A stretch of DNA of 64,000 nt from Pantoea cypripedii (GCF_002095535.1 NZ_MLJI01000001.1:3666385-3730384); one strand, 5' to 3'; shown: positions 25,808 through 33,457, counted from the first letter of the stretch. Program-made: numbers and translations. The notes: generated from the sequence alone by a model not told the origin.

Positions 25808-25994
25808 ATAAGACCTCAATTAAGACCTATTTTTAGTCCTAATGATAGTGAGAAAAGCTTGTGAAAGCAATCACGAATAGTGCGTTTTTGAGCGCGACCC
25901 GGTTGTTATCGTGCGTGTAAAACATAAGTCCAGAACAGCATTTATATAATGTCTAATCGTATTCCACGTTGTCAGGAGTCACGTTGAGAATATA

Positions 25995-26786
25995 TTAAAA
26001 TGGTTTTGGCCAGAATGATAACCTTCGGGACAATGTATCAAAGTCACAGCTAAACATCTTACCGACAGAATTACCCTGCTCCTGGTATTTTGACAAGGGA
26101 GTTTGATGATCTGTTTTACAGGCATAAATAATCACGTTACCACTGGGCGTTATGCAGTGAAGAACGCTTTTAAAAAGCGAGTGTAATAAATATGAGAATG
26201 GAGAGGAAACGTCAGGTGGAATATGATAATTAATGACCAGCCAGCCGTTGTCGTTAAGACGGTCAGCACATGAATGTAAAAAACTCCGTTTTGCCTGCAG
26301 GGGAGTCATGGCGTCGTCTGAATAAAGATCTGAAAATATAATGTCATACCGGTCCTTTTTTTTGCGATTCATAAAATCATTCGCATCCTGAATATAGTAA
26401 TGAGTTTGGGTATTGTCAGGTAGTGACAAATAGTCTTTTGCAACACACATTACCGCTTCGCGAAGCTCTACAACATCAAGGACCGTTTCATTATTAAAGG
26501 CATTAATTGCACGAACCAGACAACCTCCTCCGAGTCCTAATACAAGTACTTTTTCAACAGTGGTAAAACTGAGGGACATTAACATCGCTCTGATGTATTG
26601 GTGAACCGGCACCAGCGGTGAAGCCTTAAGTATTTTGCTTTGTTCATAAATCATATCAAAGGTTAAAATGAGATGGTTGCGACTTTCAATAACGATAACA
26701 TTTCCGTACTCATCCTCCAGTTGAACCAGCCTTTTCCCGGAGATACGGAAAGGCGAATTTAATTTAACGGGATCTGAAATAGACAT
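25995..26786 (-). CDS. Spermidine synthase-like methyltransferase-fold protein
   Basis: A 263-residue protein with a spermidine synthase (SpeE) type Rossmann fold: glycine loop VLVLGLGGGCL (about residues 80-90), acidic strand end LDVVELREAV, and the active-site region YDIIFSDLYSDDAMTP. The real SpeE substrate motif DxxDP is altered, so a polyamine product is not assured; stand-alone relatives of unknown activity are common. No polyamine or decarboxylase genes lie nearby. It stands alone on the minus strand, with about 190 bases of gene-free DNA on each side. Confidence 0.8.
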   Translation of the reverse strand: MSISDPVKLNSPFRISGKRLVQLEDEYGNVIVIESRNHLILTFDMIYEQSKILKASPLVPVHQYIRAMLMSLSFTTVEKVLVLGLGGGCLVRAINAFNNETVLDVVELREAVMCVAKDYLSLPDNTQTHYYIQDANDFMNRKKKDRYDIIFSDLYSDDAMTPLQAKRSFLHSCADRLNDNGWLVINYHIPPDVSSPFSYLLHSLFKSVLHCITPSGNVIIYACKTDHQTPLSKYQEQGNSVGKMFSCDFDTLSRRLSFWPKPF

Positions 26787-26977
26787 TAATTTTGTTCCAA
26801 AACGTTAAAGATAATGGTCTGAGAGTCCGGCAGGATTATTACGTGAAGGTGCGACTGGTTTATGCAGTATGTAAATGTTGATAATACGTCCTTCGTTAAC
26901 TTTCCACTGTGCAGAGATTAAATCTCGTCTTTTCCACTTTAACATGTTGGGTCTTTTTTCTCATCTGAAAAACAGCC

Positions 26978-27478
26978 TTAAACCAGGGGGAGTTTCCGGT
27001 TTTGATTAACCACTTGAAAAGTGATCCCGACACGATCTACTATCTGCATCGTTGTAACGTTGCGTAAAGCAACATGCCAATGTCCCGGCAATCTGAGAGG
27101 GGCGCCTTTGGGTGATTGCATGCCAAAACCGTCATGACCTGAGAGACGGTGCCTTCGGGCGGTAAACCCGTTAGCCTTTGAAAATGGGGATCGCCGTAAT
27201 AGCGATAAAGGATATTCCTTCACTAAATAACTGTCTCTGACAGTCTTCCTGCAGACTTTCTGGTCTGTTTTCTTCGTTTCGTCTCGATTCTTTGACGACT
27301 GCATCCGTTGCAAACTTTGCGGCGTGGGTATGACCATTTGGAACATTTGGGCATCTTCCACGACTGCATTGAGAGCAGAGGAGCGCGGCGTCACTTGCGT
27401 TCGAGTGAAACGAGTACCAAGTGACGCGCGCGAAAACACGTCCTCAACGCGCATTTTCCGTACCTTTTCTTCATTCAC
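26978..27478 (-). CDS. Doubtful hypothetical reading frame antisense to a structured RNA
   Basis: An open frame of 166 codons with a basic, low-hydrophobicity translation and no recognisable domain. Its second half is exactly antisense to the five-stem RNA element at 27059-27206, whose conservation follows base pairing, not codons. A short upstream protein or no protein at all is as likely. Reported because the frame is long and begins with a plausible ATG after GAAAAGG-like sequence. Confidence 0.3.
   Translation of the reverse strand: MNEEKVRKMRVEDVFSRASLGTRFTRTQVTPRSSALNAVVEDAQMFQMVIPTPQSLQRMQSSKNRDETKKTDQKVCRKTVRDSYLVKEYPLSLLRRSPFSKANGFTARRHRLSGHDGFGMQSPKGAPLRLPGHWHVALRNVTTMQIVDRVGITFQVVNQNRKLPLV
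27059..27206 (+). ncRNA. Five-stem structured RNA, copy 1 (radC-motif-like candidate)
   Basis: Stems: P1 GTTGC/GCAAC (27059-27063, 27069-27073); P2 GCAATC/GATTGC (27088-27093, 27114-27119); P3 ACCGTC/GACGGT (27128-27133, 27145-27150); P4 CCCGTT/AATGGG (27167-27172, 27183-27188); P5 ATCGC/GCGAT (27190-27194, 27202-27206). A second copy at 29271-29419 has the same stems with changed but still complementary bases, and identical loop pieces such as CCTGAGAGA and TTCGGG. Family knowledge: the radC RNA motif occurs upstream of integrase, methylase and antirestriction genes in such elements; the match is my inference. The recombinase gene starts 665 bases downstream. Confidence 0.75.
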
Positions 27479-27781
27479 TACAACGTGAAACGAAGTGAGA
27501 AGACGAACACAATTTTATCAACCAAGTGAGAAACGCAAAATGAAAACGTTTTATCACATTGTTAATTAAGGAATAGTTATGTAATGAGATACCGAATCGG
27601 CGATGTCATCGGCGGATGATATCGGGGGCGACCTGGAAACAGGTACAGCGAAAGCTGCGGTCAGTGTAGAACACTGATTTGACACCTCTCAAAACCTCAA
27701 CACTTTGCACTTCCCTGGTGCTCAGGTACTCATTACGGCGCAGGATGCGCGAACCCAAACCGTGTCGCCAGGGTAATGCGG

Positions 27782-27824
27782 GTGTCGTTTTTTGCCGTTT
27801 TCACGGAACGGCAGAAAACGACAT
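27782..27824 (+). promoter_or_regulatory. Long leader hairpin upstream of the recombinase gene
   Basis: Arms 27782-27799 and 27807-27824 form an 18-bp stem interrupted only by two wobble pairs, with a seven-base loop. A second small hairpin GTTTTAC/GTAAAAC follows before the AAGGAGG ribosome site at about 27859. The stretch 27479-27781 before it shows several shorter inverted repeats but no gene. Probable structured 5' leader that controls recombinase expression. Confidence 0.6.
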
Positions 27825-27870
27825 CTGCCCGTATTGATGTTTTACGTGTAAAACTGTTAAGGAGGTACAG

Positions 27871-28770
27871 ATGTCCAGGCGTGAAAAACTGCTAAAACAG
27901 GAGCTCGTCGCCGAAATCCGTAAAAGCGGAGGAAGCTTCAAAAAGCAGGATGACTATTCCAGAATTATGCACCGGTTTGCTGAGCGTCTGGCTGCACTTA
28001 ATATTCAGATAAGCTCGGTGTCACAACTGAAGGTCCGGCATATTGAGATGTATATGAACAGTCGCTCATCTGATGAAGTCTCCAGGCGAACACGGCAAAA
28101 TGAAATGTCAGCGATAAGAGTCATGCTCCGTAATGCCGGCAAACATAAAATGGCCGACCCCACTCATGACCGTTTAAATAATAAAAGTCTGGGTATTTCC
28201 GACACGAGCCGCAGGGGCACCAAAAAATCCATTCCGGAAGAACGCTACCTTCAGATAATGGACAGCATTGAAAAAAAGAATGAGGGCGTTGCCGTTGCGG
28301 TGTGCCTGTCGCGTTATATTGGCCTGAGAAATGAAGAAGTTATTCAGTCAGCGAAATCTTTAAAGACCTGGCAGGCGGCATTAATGCGAGGTGATAAAAC
28401 GCTGAAAGTGATTTTCGGCACTAAAGGGGGGCGCGCAAGAATGACCACAATTGTGGACAGAGAAAAAGTTCTTGGGGCGGTCAGTCGTGCCATAAAATAC
28501 GCCGTAAACAATAACGGTAAAATTATTGATAAACCTGATTTAAAATCCGCGATGGATTTTTACAGAAATACGCTCCGCACAGAAATGACCGGCGGAAATG
28601 AGACGCCGCACAGTTTACGTTACAGTTTTGCGGAAGATGCTTTTCGATATCATCTTGCTCAAGGGTATTCGAAAGAAGAATCACTGGCACTGACTTCAAT
28701 GGATCTCGGTCATGGTGATGGTCGTGGGACCTACATCAGAAATGTTTACTGTCAGTCACTGATGGACTGA
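27871..28770 (+). CDS. Tyrosine-recombinase-domain protein (Integrase_1-like)
   Basis: A 299-residue DNA recombinase of the tyrosine family. The N-terminal 115 residues are the helical core-binding domain. The catalytic part has Arg I in IGLRNEE (about 150), a Lys in FGTKGGRAR, HSLRYSF (His-x-x-Arg, about 248-251), LGHGDG and the likely nucleophile in RGTYIRNVY near the C-terminus. It resembles integrase-domain proteins found inside SPI-7-class ICEs rather than the element's own end-located integrase. A strong AAGGAGG lies six bases before ATG. The long structured leader upstream suggests post-transcriptional control. Confidence 0.85.
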   Translation: MSRREKLLKQELVAEIRKSGGSFKKQDDYSRIMHRFAERLAALNIQISSVSQLKVRHIEMYMNSRSSDEVSRRTRQNEMSAIRVMLRNAGKHKMADPTHDRLNNKSLGISDTSRRGTKKSIPEERYLQIMDSIEKKNEGVAVAVCLSRYIGLRNEEVIQSAKSLKTWQAALMRGDKTLKVIFGTKGGRARMTTIVDREKVLGAVSRAIKYAVNNNGKIIDKPDLKSAMDFYRNTLRTEMTGGNETPHSLRYSFAEDAFRYHLAQGYSKEESLALTSMDLGHGDGRGTYIRNVYCQSLMD

Positions 28771-28791
28771 CTATTAATTATGAGGTTAACT

Positions 28792-29199
28792 GTGAAAATT
28801 TTACCCGTTATAAATTTCAGTATCTTATCCGTTAAGTATATTCGCGAAATCAGCCTGCCTGAGACACCACCTTCAGAAATCGTAATTACGTTTAAATGCT
28901 TTTCGCCTGTTAATGAGATAGATACTTTTGCAACAATTAACCGGCATTTTGATGACGGTATGGATTTCAGTTACGAGACCGCCATTTCAAAGGAAGGGTT
29001 TATATTTACGGGTTCATTACTGATGTGTGATCCCGACAGCATTGAAAACATCAGGGCGGGCGAATTTATCGTTCCTCTATCAGTGACTTTAGCAACGTTG
29101 CTTAAAAACGGAACCTACTCTCAGCAGTGTGATCCCGATTCCATCATGGCAGAAGCCTGGTTCGGCGAACGTTGCGAGACGGTGAAAGTGTTGTGGTAG
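28792..29199 (+). CDS. Hypothetical protein behind the recombinase
   Basis: A 135-residue soluble protein with strand-rich pattern and a repeated CDPDSI tripeptide-like motif near residues 83-88 and 112-117. Start GTG 28792 has GAGG at a good distance; ATG 28780, only nine bases after the recombinase stop, lacks one. It is on the same transcript as the recombinase. No family recognised. Confidence 0.6.
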   Translation: MKILPVINFSILSVKYIREISLPETPPSEIVITFKCFSPVNEIDTFATINRHFDDGMDFSYETAISKEGFIFTGSLLMCDPDSIENIRAGEFIVPLSVTLATLLKNGTYSQQCDPDSIMAEAWFGERCETVKVLW

Positions 29200-29270
29200 G
29201 CATCTTCATAAAATTCACTGTAACGTTGTTGATTTGGAATGTGCGCTGGAGTACATTTTCTCTGCTAACC

Positions 29271-29419
29271 GTTGTCATCATGACAACTGCCAATGCCTGA
29301 GTGATTTGAGACAGGCGCCTTCGGGTAATCACATGCCAATGCCATCATAACCTGAGAGATGGCGCTTTCGGGCGGTTCAAACCTGTTAACCTTTGCAAAC
29401 AGGGATCTGGTAACCAGAT
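29271..29419 (+). ncRNA. Five-stem structured RNA, copy 2 (radC-motif-like candidate)
   Basis: Stems: P1 GTTGTCA/TGACAAC (29271-29277, 29281-29287); P2 GTGATT/AATCAC (29301-29306, 29327-29332); P3 GCCATC/GATGGC (29341-29346, 29358-29363); P4 CCTGTT/AACAGG (29382-29387, 29398-29403); P5 ATCTGG/CCAGAT (29405-29410, 29414-29419). Every stem differs from copy 1 by compensatory changes while the loops stay alike. It lies 95 bases upstream of the first gene of the accessory block (29514) and directly before that gene's twin-hairpin leader, so it is in a 5' untranslated region. Confidence 0.8.
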
Positions 29420-29456
29420 TAAGGTCCATTCAACTCATCTTCTGAATTTTCATCCC

Positions 29457-29513
29457 ACGGGAAAACGCTTCCCGTACAGGGTGGTTGTTTTCCTGAATCC
29501 CGGAGAAGCAACC
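29457..29513 (+). promoter_or_regulatory. Twin-hairpin leader of the gene at 29514
   Basis: Hairpin 1: ACGGGAA/TTCCCGT (29457-29463, 29469-29475). Hairpin 2: GGTTGTTTTCC (29483-29493) with GGAGAAGCAACC (29502-29513), one bulge; its right arm contains the GGAG ribosome site and ends on the base before ATG. Confidence 0.75.
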
Positions 29514-29933
29514 ATGCATTTACTCGATATTATTCATTCTTTTTCCATCGTTGCTGAACGCACACTGCGTTCATGCGCACCCCGCTCGCGACTGTCAGAG
29601 TGGTTTTTCTGGTTCAGAGCTGACGCAGAAGCGTTGTGCCTTATTGCTGATCAGCTGAAGCATGCCAGAGCCTTTATGCTGCTCGAAAATGAAGCGGAAG
29701 CAAAAATGTTCACTGAGTGCAGCGTTTACGATGCCGCTTATTTCTTCGGAGACCGTCAGTACCACGGTATGAAGAAACGCTGGCCCCGTGTATTACTCAC
29801 GTATTTAACCAAAACCGGACTGGAGCTTGATGCCACCCGGTGGCAGGAAGGATGCCATAACGGTTTCCTGGAAGCCCGACAGTCTCAGGCTGGTACGTTT
29901 GTACCCTGCTCATCAACCTTTGATTACGTCTGA
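29514..29933 (+). CDS. Hypothetical protein, first gene of the twin-hairpin block
   Basis: A 139-residue soluble, largely helical protein with many aromatic residues (EWFFWFRADAEALC near residue 29). The start at ATG 29514 follows immediately on the second leader hairpin; the in-frame start at 29481 lies inside that hairpin and is rejected. No family recognised. It opens a nine-gene same-strand series that includes antirestriction and methylase genes, so a role in establishment of the element in a new host is the best guess. Confidence 0.65.
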   Translation: MHLLDIIHSFSIVAERTLRSCAPRSRLSEWFFWFRADAEALCLIADQLKHARAFMLLENEAEAKMFTECSVYDAAYFFGDRQYHGMKKRWPRVLLTYLTKTGLELDATRWQEGCHNGFLEARQSQAGTFVPCSSTFDYV

Positions 29934-29960
29934 CCGGGTCAGGCATTCATCTCACCCGAC

Positions 29961-30004
29961 GGGGGACCTGCTCCCCCCGGGGCGGGTTTCCTTCACAGGA
30001 ACCC
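29961..30004 (+). promoter_or_regulatory. Twin-hairpin leader of the gene at 30009
   Basis: Hairpin 1: GGGGGA/TCCCCC (29961-29966, 29972-29977). Hairpin 2: GGGTTTCC (29984-29991) with GGAACCC (29998-30004), one bulged T; the AGGAA ribosome site is in the right arm, four bases before ATG. Confidence 0.75.
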
Positions 30005-30008
30005 GATC

Positions 30009-30374
30009 ATGCACTTATCACACCCGTTGTCTGATTATCACGAATCTCACCATGCCAGCGAGCAGATCGCTCACAAAATCACGCTGGCAAAAGCGGAAGG
30101 CGAACTGCTGAGTATTGCAGCGCGTCGCCGCCTTGACCTTAATACAGGGACAGATGAAGACGGCTTTCCGTTTTACGTCTGGGATATGGCTGCTGTTGCA
30201 CAAGACCTTGCTACGTTGTCTGTACGCAATCTTATCCCTGAAACCTGGCAGTCTTTCTTTGAAGGCCTCTGCAATATGGCCAGAGAGATTGATGAAGCCG
30301 CCTGGACGTATTTTTTCGTGCGCGCAGTCACAGACGAAGAGAGTCTGGTTAACGAAGAGCGCTGGATGGACTGA
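30009..30374 (+). CDS. Hypothetical protein, tandem paralogue A
   Basis: A 121-residue helical acidic protein. It shares a clear pattern with the next gene: a (K/R)AEG block near residue 30, then AAVAQDLATLSVRNLIPETWQ against DVAAQLAELSVRGEVPPSWQ, then LCNMAREIDEAAWTYFFVRAV against LCEKGRKLNEAVWTYFYDRAV. The two genes are therefore diverged tandem duplicates. No function known. Confidence 0.65.
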   Translation: MHLSHPLSDYHESHHASEQIAHKITLAKAEGELLSIAARRRLDLNTGTDEDGFPFYVWDMAAVAQDLATLSVRNLIPETWQSFFEGLCNMAREIDEAAWTYFFVRAVTDEESLVNEERWMD

Positions 30375-30442
30375 CAGGTGTCTTTCAGTTCGACTTAAAC
30401 CTGTTTGCGCAAGACTGATACGAAATTTGTTTTTCACCCTCA

Positions 30443-30494
30443 CGGGAACTCAGTTCCCGCCGGGGATGGGTTCCGTCATTCTCAAAGGGATCCA
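30443..30494 (+). promoter_or_regulatory. Twin-hairpin leader of the gene at 30497
   Basis: Hairpin 1: CGGGAAC/GTTCCCG (30443-30449, 30453-30459). Hairpin 2: TGGGTTCC (30467-30474) with GGGATCCA (30487-30494), two wobble pairs; the purine-rich right arm is the only ribosome-site candidate before ATG 30497. Confidence 0.7.
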
Positions 30495-30496
30495 CC

Positions 30497-30865
30497 ATGA
30501 AAGACGCATATACCCGGGAAGAACTGTTCCACATTTTGGCAAACGAGCGTACTTCTCATCGCATCGAACTGGCCAGAGCTGAAGGTGCCCTCATGATGAT
30601 CGATGCCCTTCAGCGTCTTGGCCTTGTTGACGAACCGGACGATGACAGTTTCCGTAGCATAGACTGGAAACTGGGCGATGTGGCAGCGCAGCTCGCAGAG
30701 CTGTCGGTGCGCGGCGAGGTTCCGCCTTCATGGCAGGAGATGTTTGACCGTCTCTGTGAGAAGGGACGGAAACTGAACGAAGCCGTCTGGACGTATTTTT
30801 ACGACCGGGCCGTTGAAAACGAAGAGTGGTTGATCGCGATGGAAAACAGCGAAGCTGATTTCTGA
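30497..30865 (+). CDS. Hypothetical protein, tandem paralogue B
   Basis: A 122-residue helical acidic protein, the duplicate of the preceding gene (shared blocks around RAEG, LSVRGEVPPSWQ and NEAVWTYFYDRAV). Conservation of tryptophan, tyrosine and the acidic C-terminus in both copies suggests both are functional. No family assignment. Confidence 0.65.
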   Translation: MKDAYTREELFHILANERTSHRIELARAEGALMMIDALQRLGLVDEPDDDSFRSIDWKLGDVAAQLAELSVRGEVPPSWQEMFDRLCEKGRKLNEAVWTYFYDRAVENEEWLIAMENSEADF

Positions 30866-30880
30866 CGTGATGTACTTCAC

Positions 30881-30938
30881 CCGTATGGGGATTTTCTCCA
30901 TACGGAGACAAATCCTCTTATTTTACTGAAGAGGATTT
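30881..30938 (+). promoter_or_regulatory. Twin-hairpin leader of the gene at 30943
   Basis: Hairpin 1: CCGTATGG/CCATACGG (30881-30888, 30898-30905). Hairpin 2: perfect 10-bp stem AAATCCTCTT/AAGAGGATTT (30910-30919, 30929-30938); the AGAGGA ribosome site is fully inside the right arm and GTG 30943 follows after four bases. Confidence 0.8.
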
Positions 30939-30942
30939 ACCT

Positions 30943-31260
30943 GTGAATACACTGACATTTGATTCTTTATTACTTGTTAAACATAACAGCAACGAATGGC
31001 ACCGGATGTGGAGCAAACTGGCAAAGCATAAGTCAAACCGTTCACTTCAGGACCCTACTGTTGCTGATAATGATGGTGAAGTCTGGCAGTACATGGAGAC
31101 AGTGGAAAAACGCGTTCTGTGGTTTGGAAAACGCTACATCCATCGTTTCCGCCATCGTTATCACCCAGCCTGCGGTTGCGCCATGAGAATTAACATTCCT
31201 GCCAGCCGTACCTTTAACCCGGACGATCCGGATAACGCTTTTTATCATCACTTTGGTTAG
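30943..31260 (+). CDS. Hypothetical protein
   Basis: A 105-residue basic protein starting at GTG 30943 (fixed by the leader hairpin). It contains histidine/arginine-rich YIHRFRHRYHPACGCAM near residues 64-80 with two close cysteines, possibly a metal-binding or nucleic-acid-binding patch. No family recognised. Confidence 0.6.
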   Translation: MNTLTFDSLLLVKHNSNEWHRMWSKLAKHKSNRSLQDPTVADNDGEVWQYMETVEKRVLWFGKRYIHRFRHRYHPACGCAMRINIPASRTFNPDDPDNAFYHHFG

Positions 31261-31305
31261 TCATTAACCAAACGCTGGCGTCACTCATGACAAAGGCTTA
31301 AACCC

Positions 31306-31369
31306 ATGCGGGGACAACCTCCCTGCATCTGCGGTGACGGTTTTCTCCGCATTTATTCAGGAGAAAACC
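31306..31369 (+). promoter_or_regulatory. Twin-hairpin leader of the gene at 31370
   Basis: Hairpin 1: ATGCGGGGA/TCCCTGCAT (31306-31314, 31320-31328). Hairpin 2: perfect 10-bp stem GGTTTTCTCC/GGAGAAAACC (31339-31348, 31360-31369); the GGAGAA ribosome site is in the right arm, which ends on the base before ATG. Confidence 0.82.
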
Positions 31370-31678
31370 ATGAACAGTATAATGCTGTTACTTATCACCC
31401 ATACCACCCGCCTGCTCAGTTGCCTTTCAGAGGCAATGCGGCAGCGACAGGCTGAATGGTTCACCAACCGCAGCGGCCACAGCAGTTTCCGTGCGGAGGT
31501 CGTCCAGTCTGATGGCGGTTTTACCGCCATCATTTCGCGCAGAACGGGTTACAGTTCACGCGACTGGCAGTATCAGCAACTGGCCAGCGCCGGTCAGTTT
31601 GCCACCGCCCGTAAGGCTTTACGGGCCGGACGGCAGATGGCACAGCAAATGGCCGGGCTGCGTTACCGCTTCGACTGA
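31370..31678 (+). CDS. Hypothetical protein
   Basis: A 102-residue basic protein with a hydrophobic N-terminal helix and an arginine/alanine/glutamine-rich C-terminal helix (ARKALRAGRQMAQQMAGL). The start at ATG 31370 is set by the adjoining leader hairpin; the frame also opens at GTG 31334, which lies before that hairpin and is rejected. No family recognised. Confidence 0.6.
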   Translation: MNSIMLLLITHTTRLLSCLSEAMRQRQAEWFTNRSGHSSFRAEVVQSDGGFTAIISRRTGYSSRDWQYQQLASAGQFATARKALRAGRQMAQQMAGLRYRFD

Positions 31679-31702
31679 ATCATCGTTTACTGATTAACAC
31701 TT

Positions 31703-31756
31703 CCCGGAGGGGCCTTCCCTCCCGGGGAGGCTTCCTCCTTCTTTTCCCCGGAGGAA
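31703..31756 (+). promoter_or_regulatory. Twin-hairpin leader of the gene at 31759
   Basis: Hairpin 1 is imperfect: CCCGG...GGGG against CCTCCCGGG (31703-31726). Hairpin 2: TTCCTCC/GGAGGAA (31732-31738, 31750-31756), with the consensus GGAGGAA ribosome site as its right arm, two bases before ATG 31759. Confidence 0.7.
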
Positions 31757-31758
31757 AT

Positions 31759-32370
31759 ATGATCCGCTTTACTTCTGATGAACTTCGTCCTCTGTTTACA
31801 CAGAACCTGGGTATGCAGCGCCCGCTGATACTTGAAAAGAAACTGGGAATTTATCTTCGCGTACCGGATGACAGATGTCCGGGGGAGTGGCTGAAAGCCT
31901 GGGCTGCAGGCTGCAATCCGTCAAAAGATGCAGACTGGTTCACACTGGTCGACACGCTCATACCCGAACATGAGTTTTCCTTTCAGACCTTTATGGCACA
32001 GAGCATGTTTGATGCCGTGCTGAACGATCATCACGACCTGCTCATGAAGCCTGTTATCAGTAAGCTGAATAACGCGCTGACGCTTCACAAGGAAACGAGA
32101 CCACCCATGAAGGTGTATGTGCCTGTGGGCGAATATCGTTACCGGATACAGTGGCTTTATGAGCAGTCATTACGTCACTTCCATGCCTGTGTGGGGGATG
32201 CTGAACGTCTCAGCTGGCGTTCGCAGGCATTGCATGTGCTGGACCAGGTGATACGCCTGGACTCGAAACGGGCAAAACCCGCCGACCGGGAGAGGTTTGA
32301 CCGGGCGGTCGAGAGCGTACGTGACCGTATCCATTCGGTGATGTCCGACGGCTCCTTACGTTATTACTGA
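31759..32370 (+). CDS. Hypothetical protein, possibly DUF3085-like
   Basis: A 203-residue soluble protein. The N-terminal 90 residues (MIRFTSDELRPLF, then YLRVPDDRCPGEWLKAWAAGCNP) loosely recall the DUF3085 pattern of a short domain with a conserved GCNP motif; the C-terminal half is helical and basic and not part of that family. Function unknown. It sits directly ahead of the ArdC gene in the same block. Confidence 0.6.
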   Translation: MIRFTSDELRPLFTQNLGMQRPLILEKKLGIYLRVPDDRCPGEWLKAWAAGCNPSKDADWFTLVDTLIPEHEFSFQTFMAQSMFDAVLNDHHDLLMKPVISKLNNALTLHKETRPPMKVYVPVGEYRYRIQWLYEQSLRHFHACVGDAERLSWRSQALHVLDQVIRLDSKRAKPADRERFDRAVESVRDRIHSVMSDGSLRYY

Positions 32371-32376
32371 TTTTTC

Positions 32377-32442
32377 CACTCACCGGTGGCGCATCGTCCG
32401 CCAGTGGGCAGGGATGCGCCCCGCACTCAGAGGCAGCATCCC
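32377..32442 (+). promoter_or_regulatory. Twin-hairpin leader of ardC
   Basis: Hairpin 1: TGGCG/CGCCA core (32387-32391, 32399-32403) extended by CACT/GTGG. Hairpin 2: GGGATGCGCC (32411-32420) with GGCAGCATCCC (32432-32442), one bulge; AGAGGCA overlaps the right arm, which ends on the base before ATG 32443. Confidence 0.72.
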
Positions 32443-33426
32443 ATGAAGACAACCACCGGCCGGCGTAAAGCGGCGGCAGTGCATACTCCCGACCTGTATC
32501 AGCAGGTCACTGACAAAATCATTCTGGCGCTCGAAAACGGCGTACCGCCCTGGCGGCGCCCGTGGCGTGCTGCTCAGAATGTGCACGGCAGCAGCCTGCC
32601 GGTCAATGCCGTCACCGGCCGCGCCTACAGCGGTATTAACGTTCCGCTGCTGTGGATGGCCGCAGAAGAACACGGGTACACGTCCGACCGCTGGCTGACC
32701 TTCCGGCAGGCGAAAGCCGCAGGCGGTTACGTCAGGAAGAATGAGACCAGCGCGCTGGCCATCATCTACAAACCGTTTGAGAAACAGGCCAGGGACAGCA
32801 GCGATAATCTGCTGTTCCGTGACGGCGAACCGGTTATGGAGCAACTGGCTATGCTGAAGCAATTGCAGTTGTTCAACGTTGCCCAGTGCGATGGCCTGTC
32901 CGAATCTGTGCAGGGCGAACTGCCTGACACAGTGGAGGCAGAGCCGGCCTCTGAACTCAGCGCAGAGCAGCTGCAGCGAGTGCAGCAGCTACTCAGCGCC
33001 ACCGGCGTCGGTTGCGACCATCGCCGGCAGGACCGCGCGTTTTACCGGACGGGCGCCGACCGCATCGTGATGCCGACGGTATCGCAGTTTCGGACAGAAG
33101 CAGACTACTGGTCCACGTTGCTGCACGAACTGGTACATGCCACCGGTCACGGCAGTCGTCTGAACCGGGAAGGTATCACCTCTTCATCACGGCAGTTTGG
33201 TGACCCGGTGTATGCATTCGAAGAACTGATAGCGGAAACCGGCAGTGCTTTTCTCTGTGCGCAACTCGGCATCATCGGTGACGTGCAGCACGAAAGCTAT
33301 CTTGCTGGCTGGCTGAGAGTTCTTCGTGAAGACAAAAGAGCGATTTTCCGTGCCTGCCGGTTCGCTCGGGAAGCCTCGGAATATTTACTTGCGCCCCTGA
33401 ACCGGCATACGGAACAGGCGGCCTAA
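32443..33426 (+). CDS. ardC: ArdC-like antirestriction protein (ssDNA-binding + zincin domain)
   Basis: A 327-residue protein of the ArdC/TraC-primase-type family. N-terminal single-stranded-DNA-binding domain: LYQQVTDKIILALENGVPPW followed by RRPWRA, VNAVTGRAYSGINVPLLW and the WLTFRQAK block. C-terminal zincin-like metallopeptidase: LLHELVHATGH (HExxH with a third histidine, about residues 228-238) and the distal FEELIAETGSAFLC. ArdC proteins protect incoming single-stranded DNA from restriction. The start at ATG 32443 is fixed by the leader; the upstream in-frame ATG 32386 is inside the hairpins. Central acidic Q/E-rich linker (about 145-190). Confidence 0.92.
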   Translation: MKTTTGRRKAAAVHTPDLYQQVTDKIILALENGVPPWRRPWRAAQNVHGSSLPVNAVTGRAYSGINVPLLWMAAEEHGYTSDRWLTFRQAKAAGGYVRKNETSALAIIYKPFEKQARDSSDNLLFRDGEPVMEQLAMLKQLQLFNVAQCDGLSESVQGELPDTVEAEPASELSAEQLQRVQQLLSATGVGCDHRRQDRAFYRTGADRIVMPTVSQFRTEADYWSTLLHELVHATGHGSRLNREGITSSSRQFGDPVYAFEELIAETGSAFLCAQLGIIGDVQHESYLAGWLRVLREDKRAIFRACRFAREASEYLLAPLNRHTEQAA

Positions 33427-33457
33427 CCTGACCCGGCGGCTGTGGCCGCCATCATCC

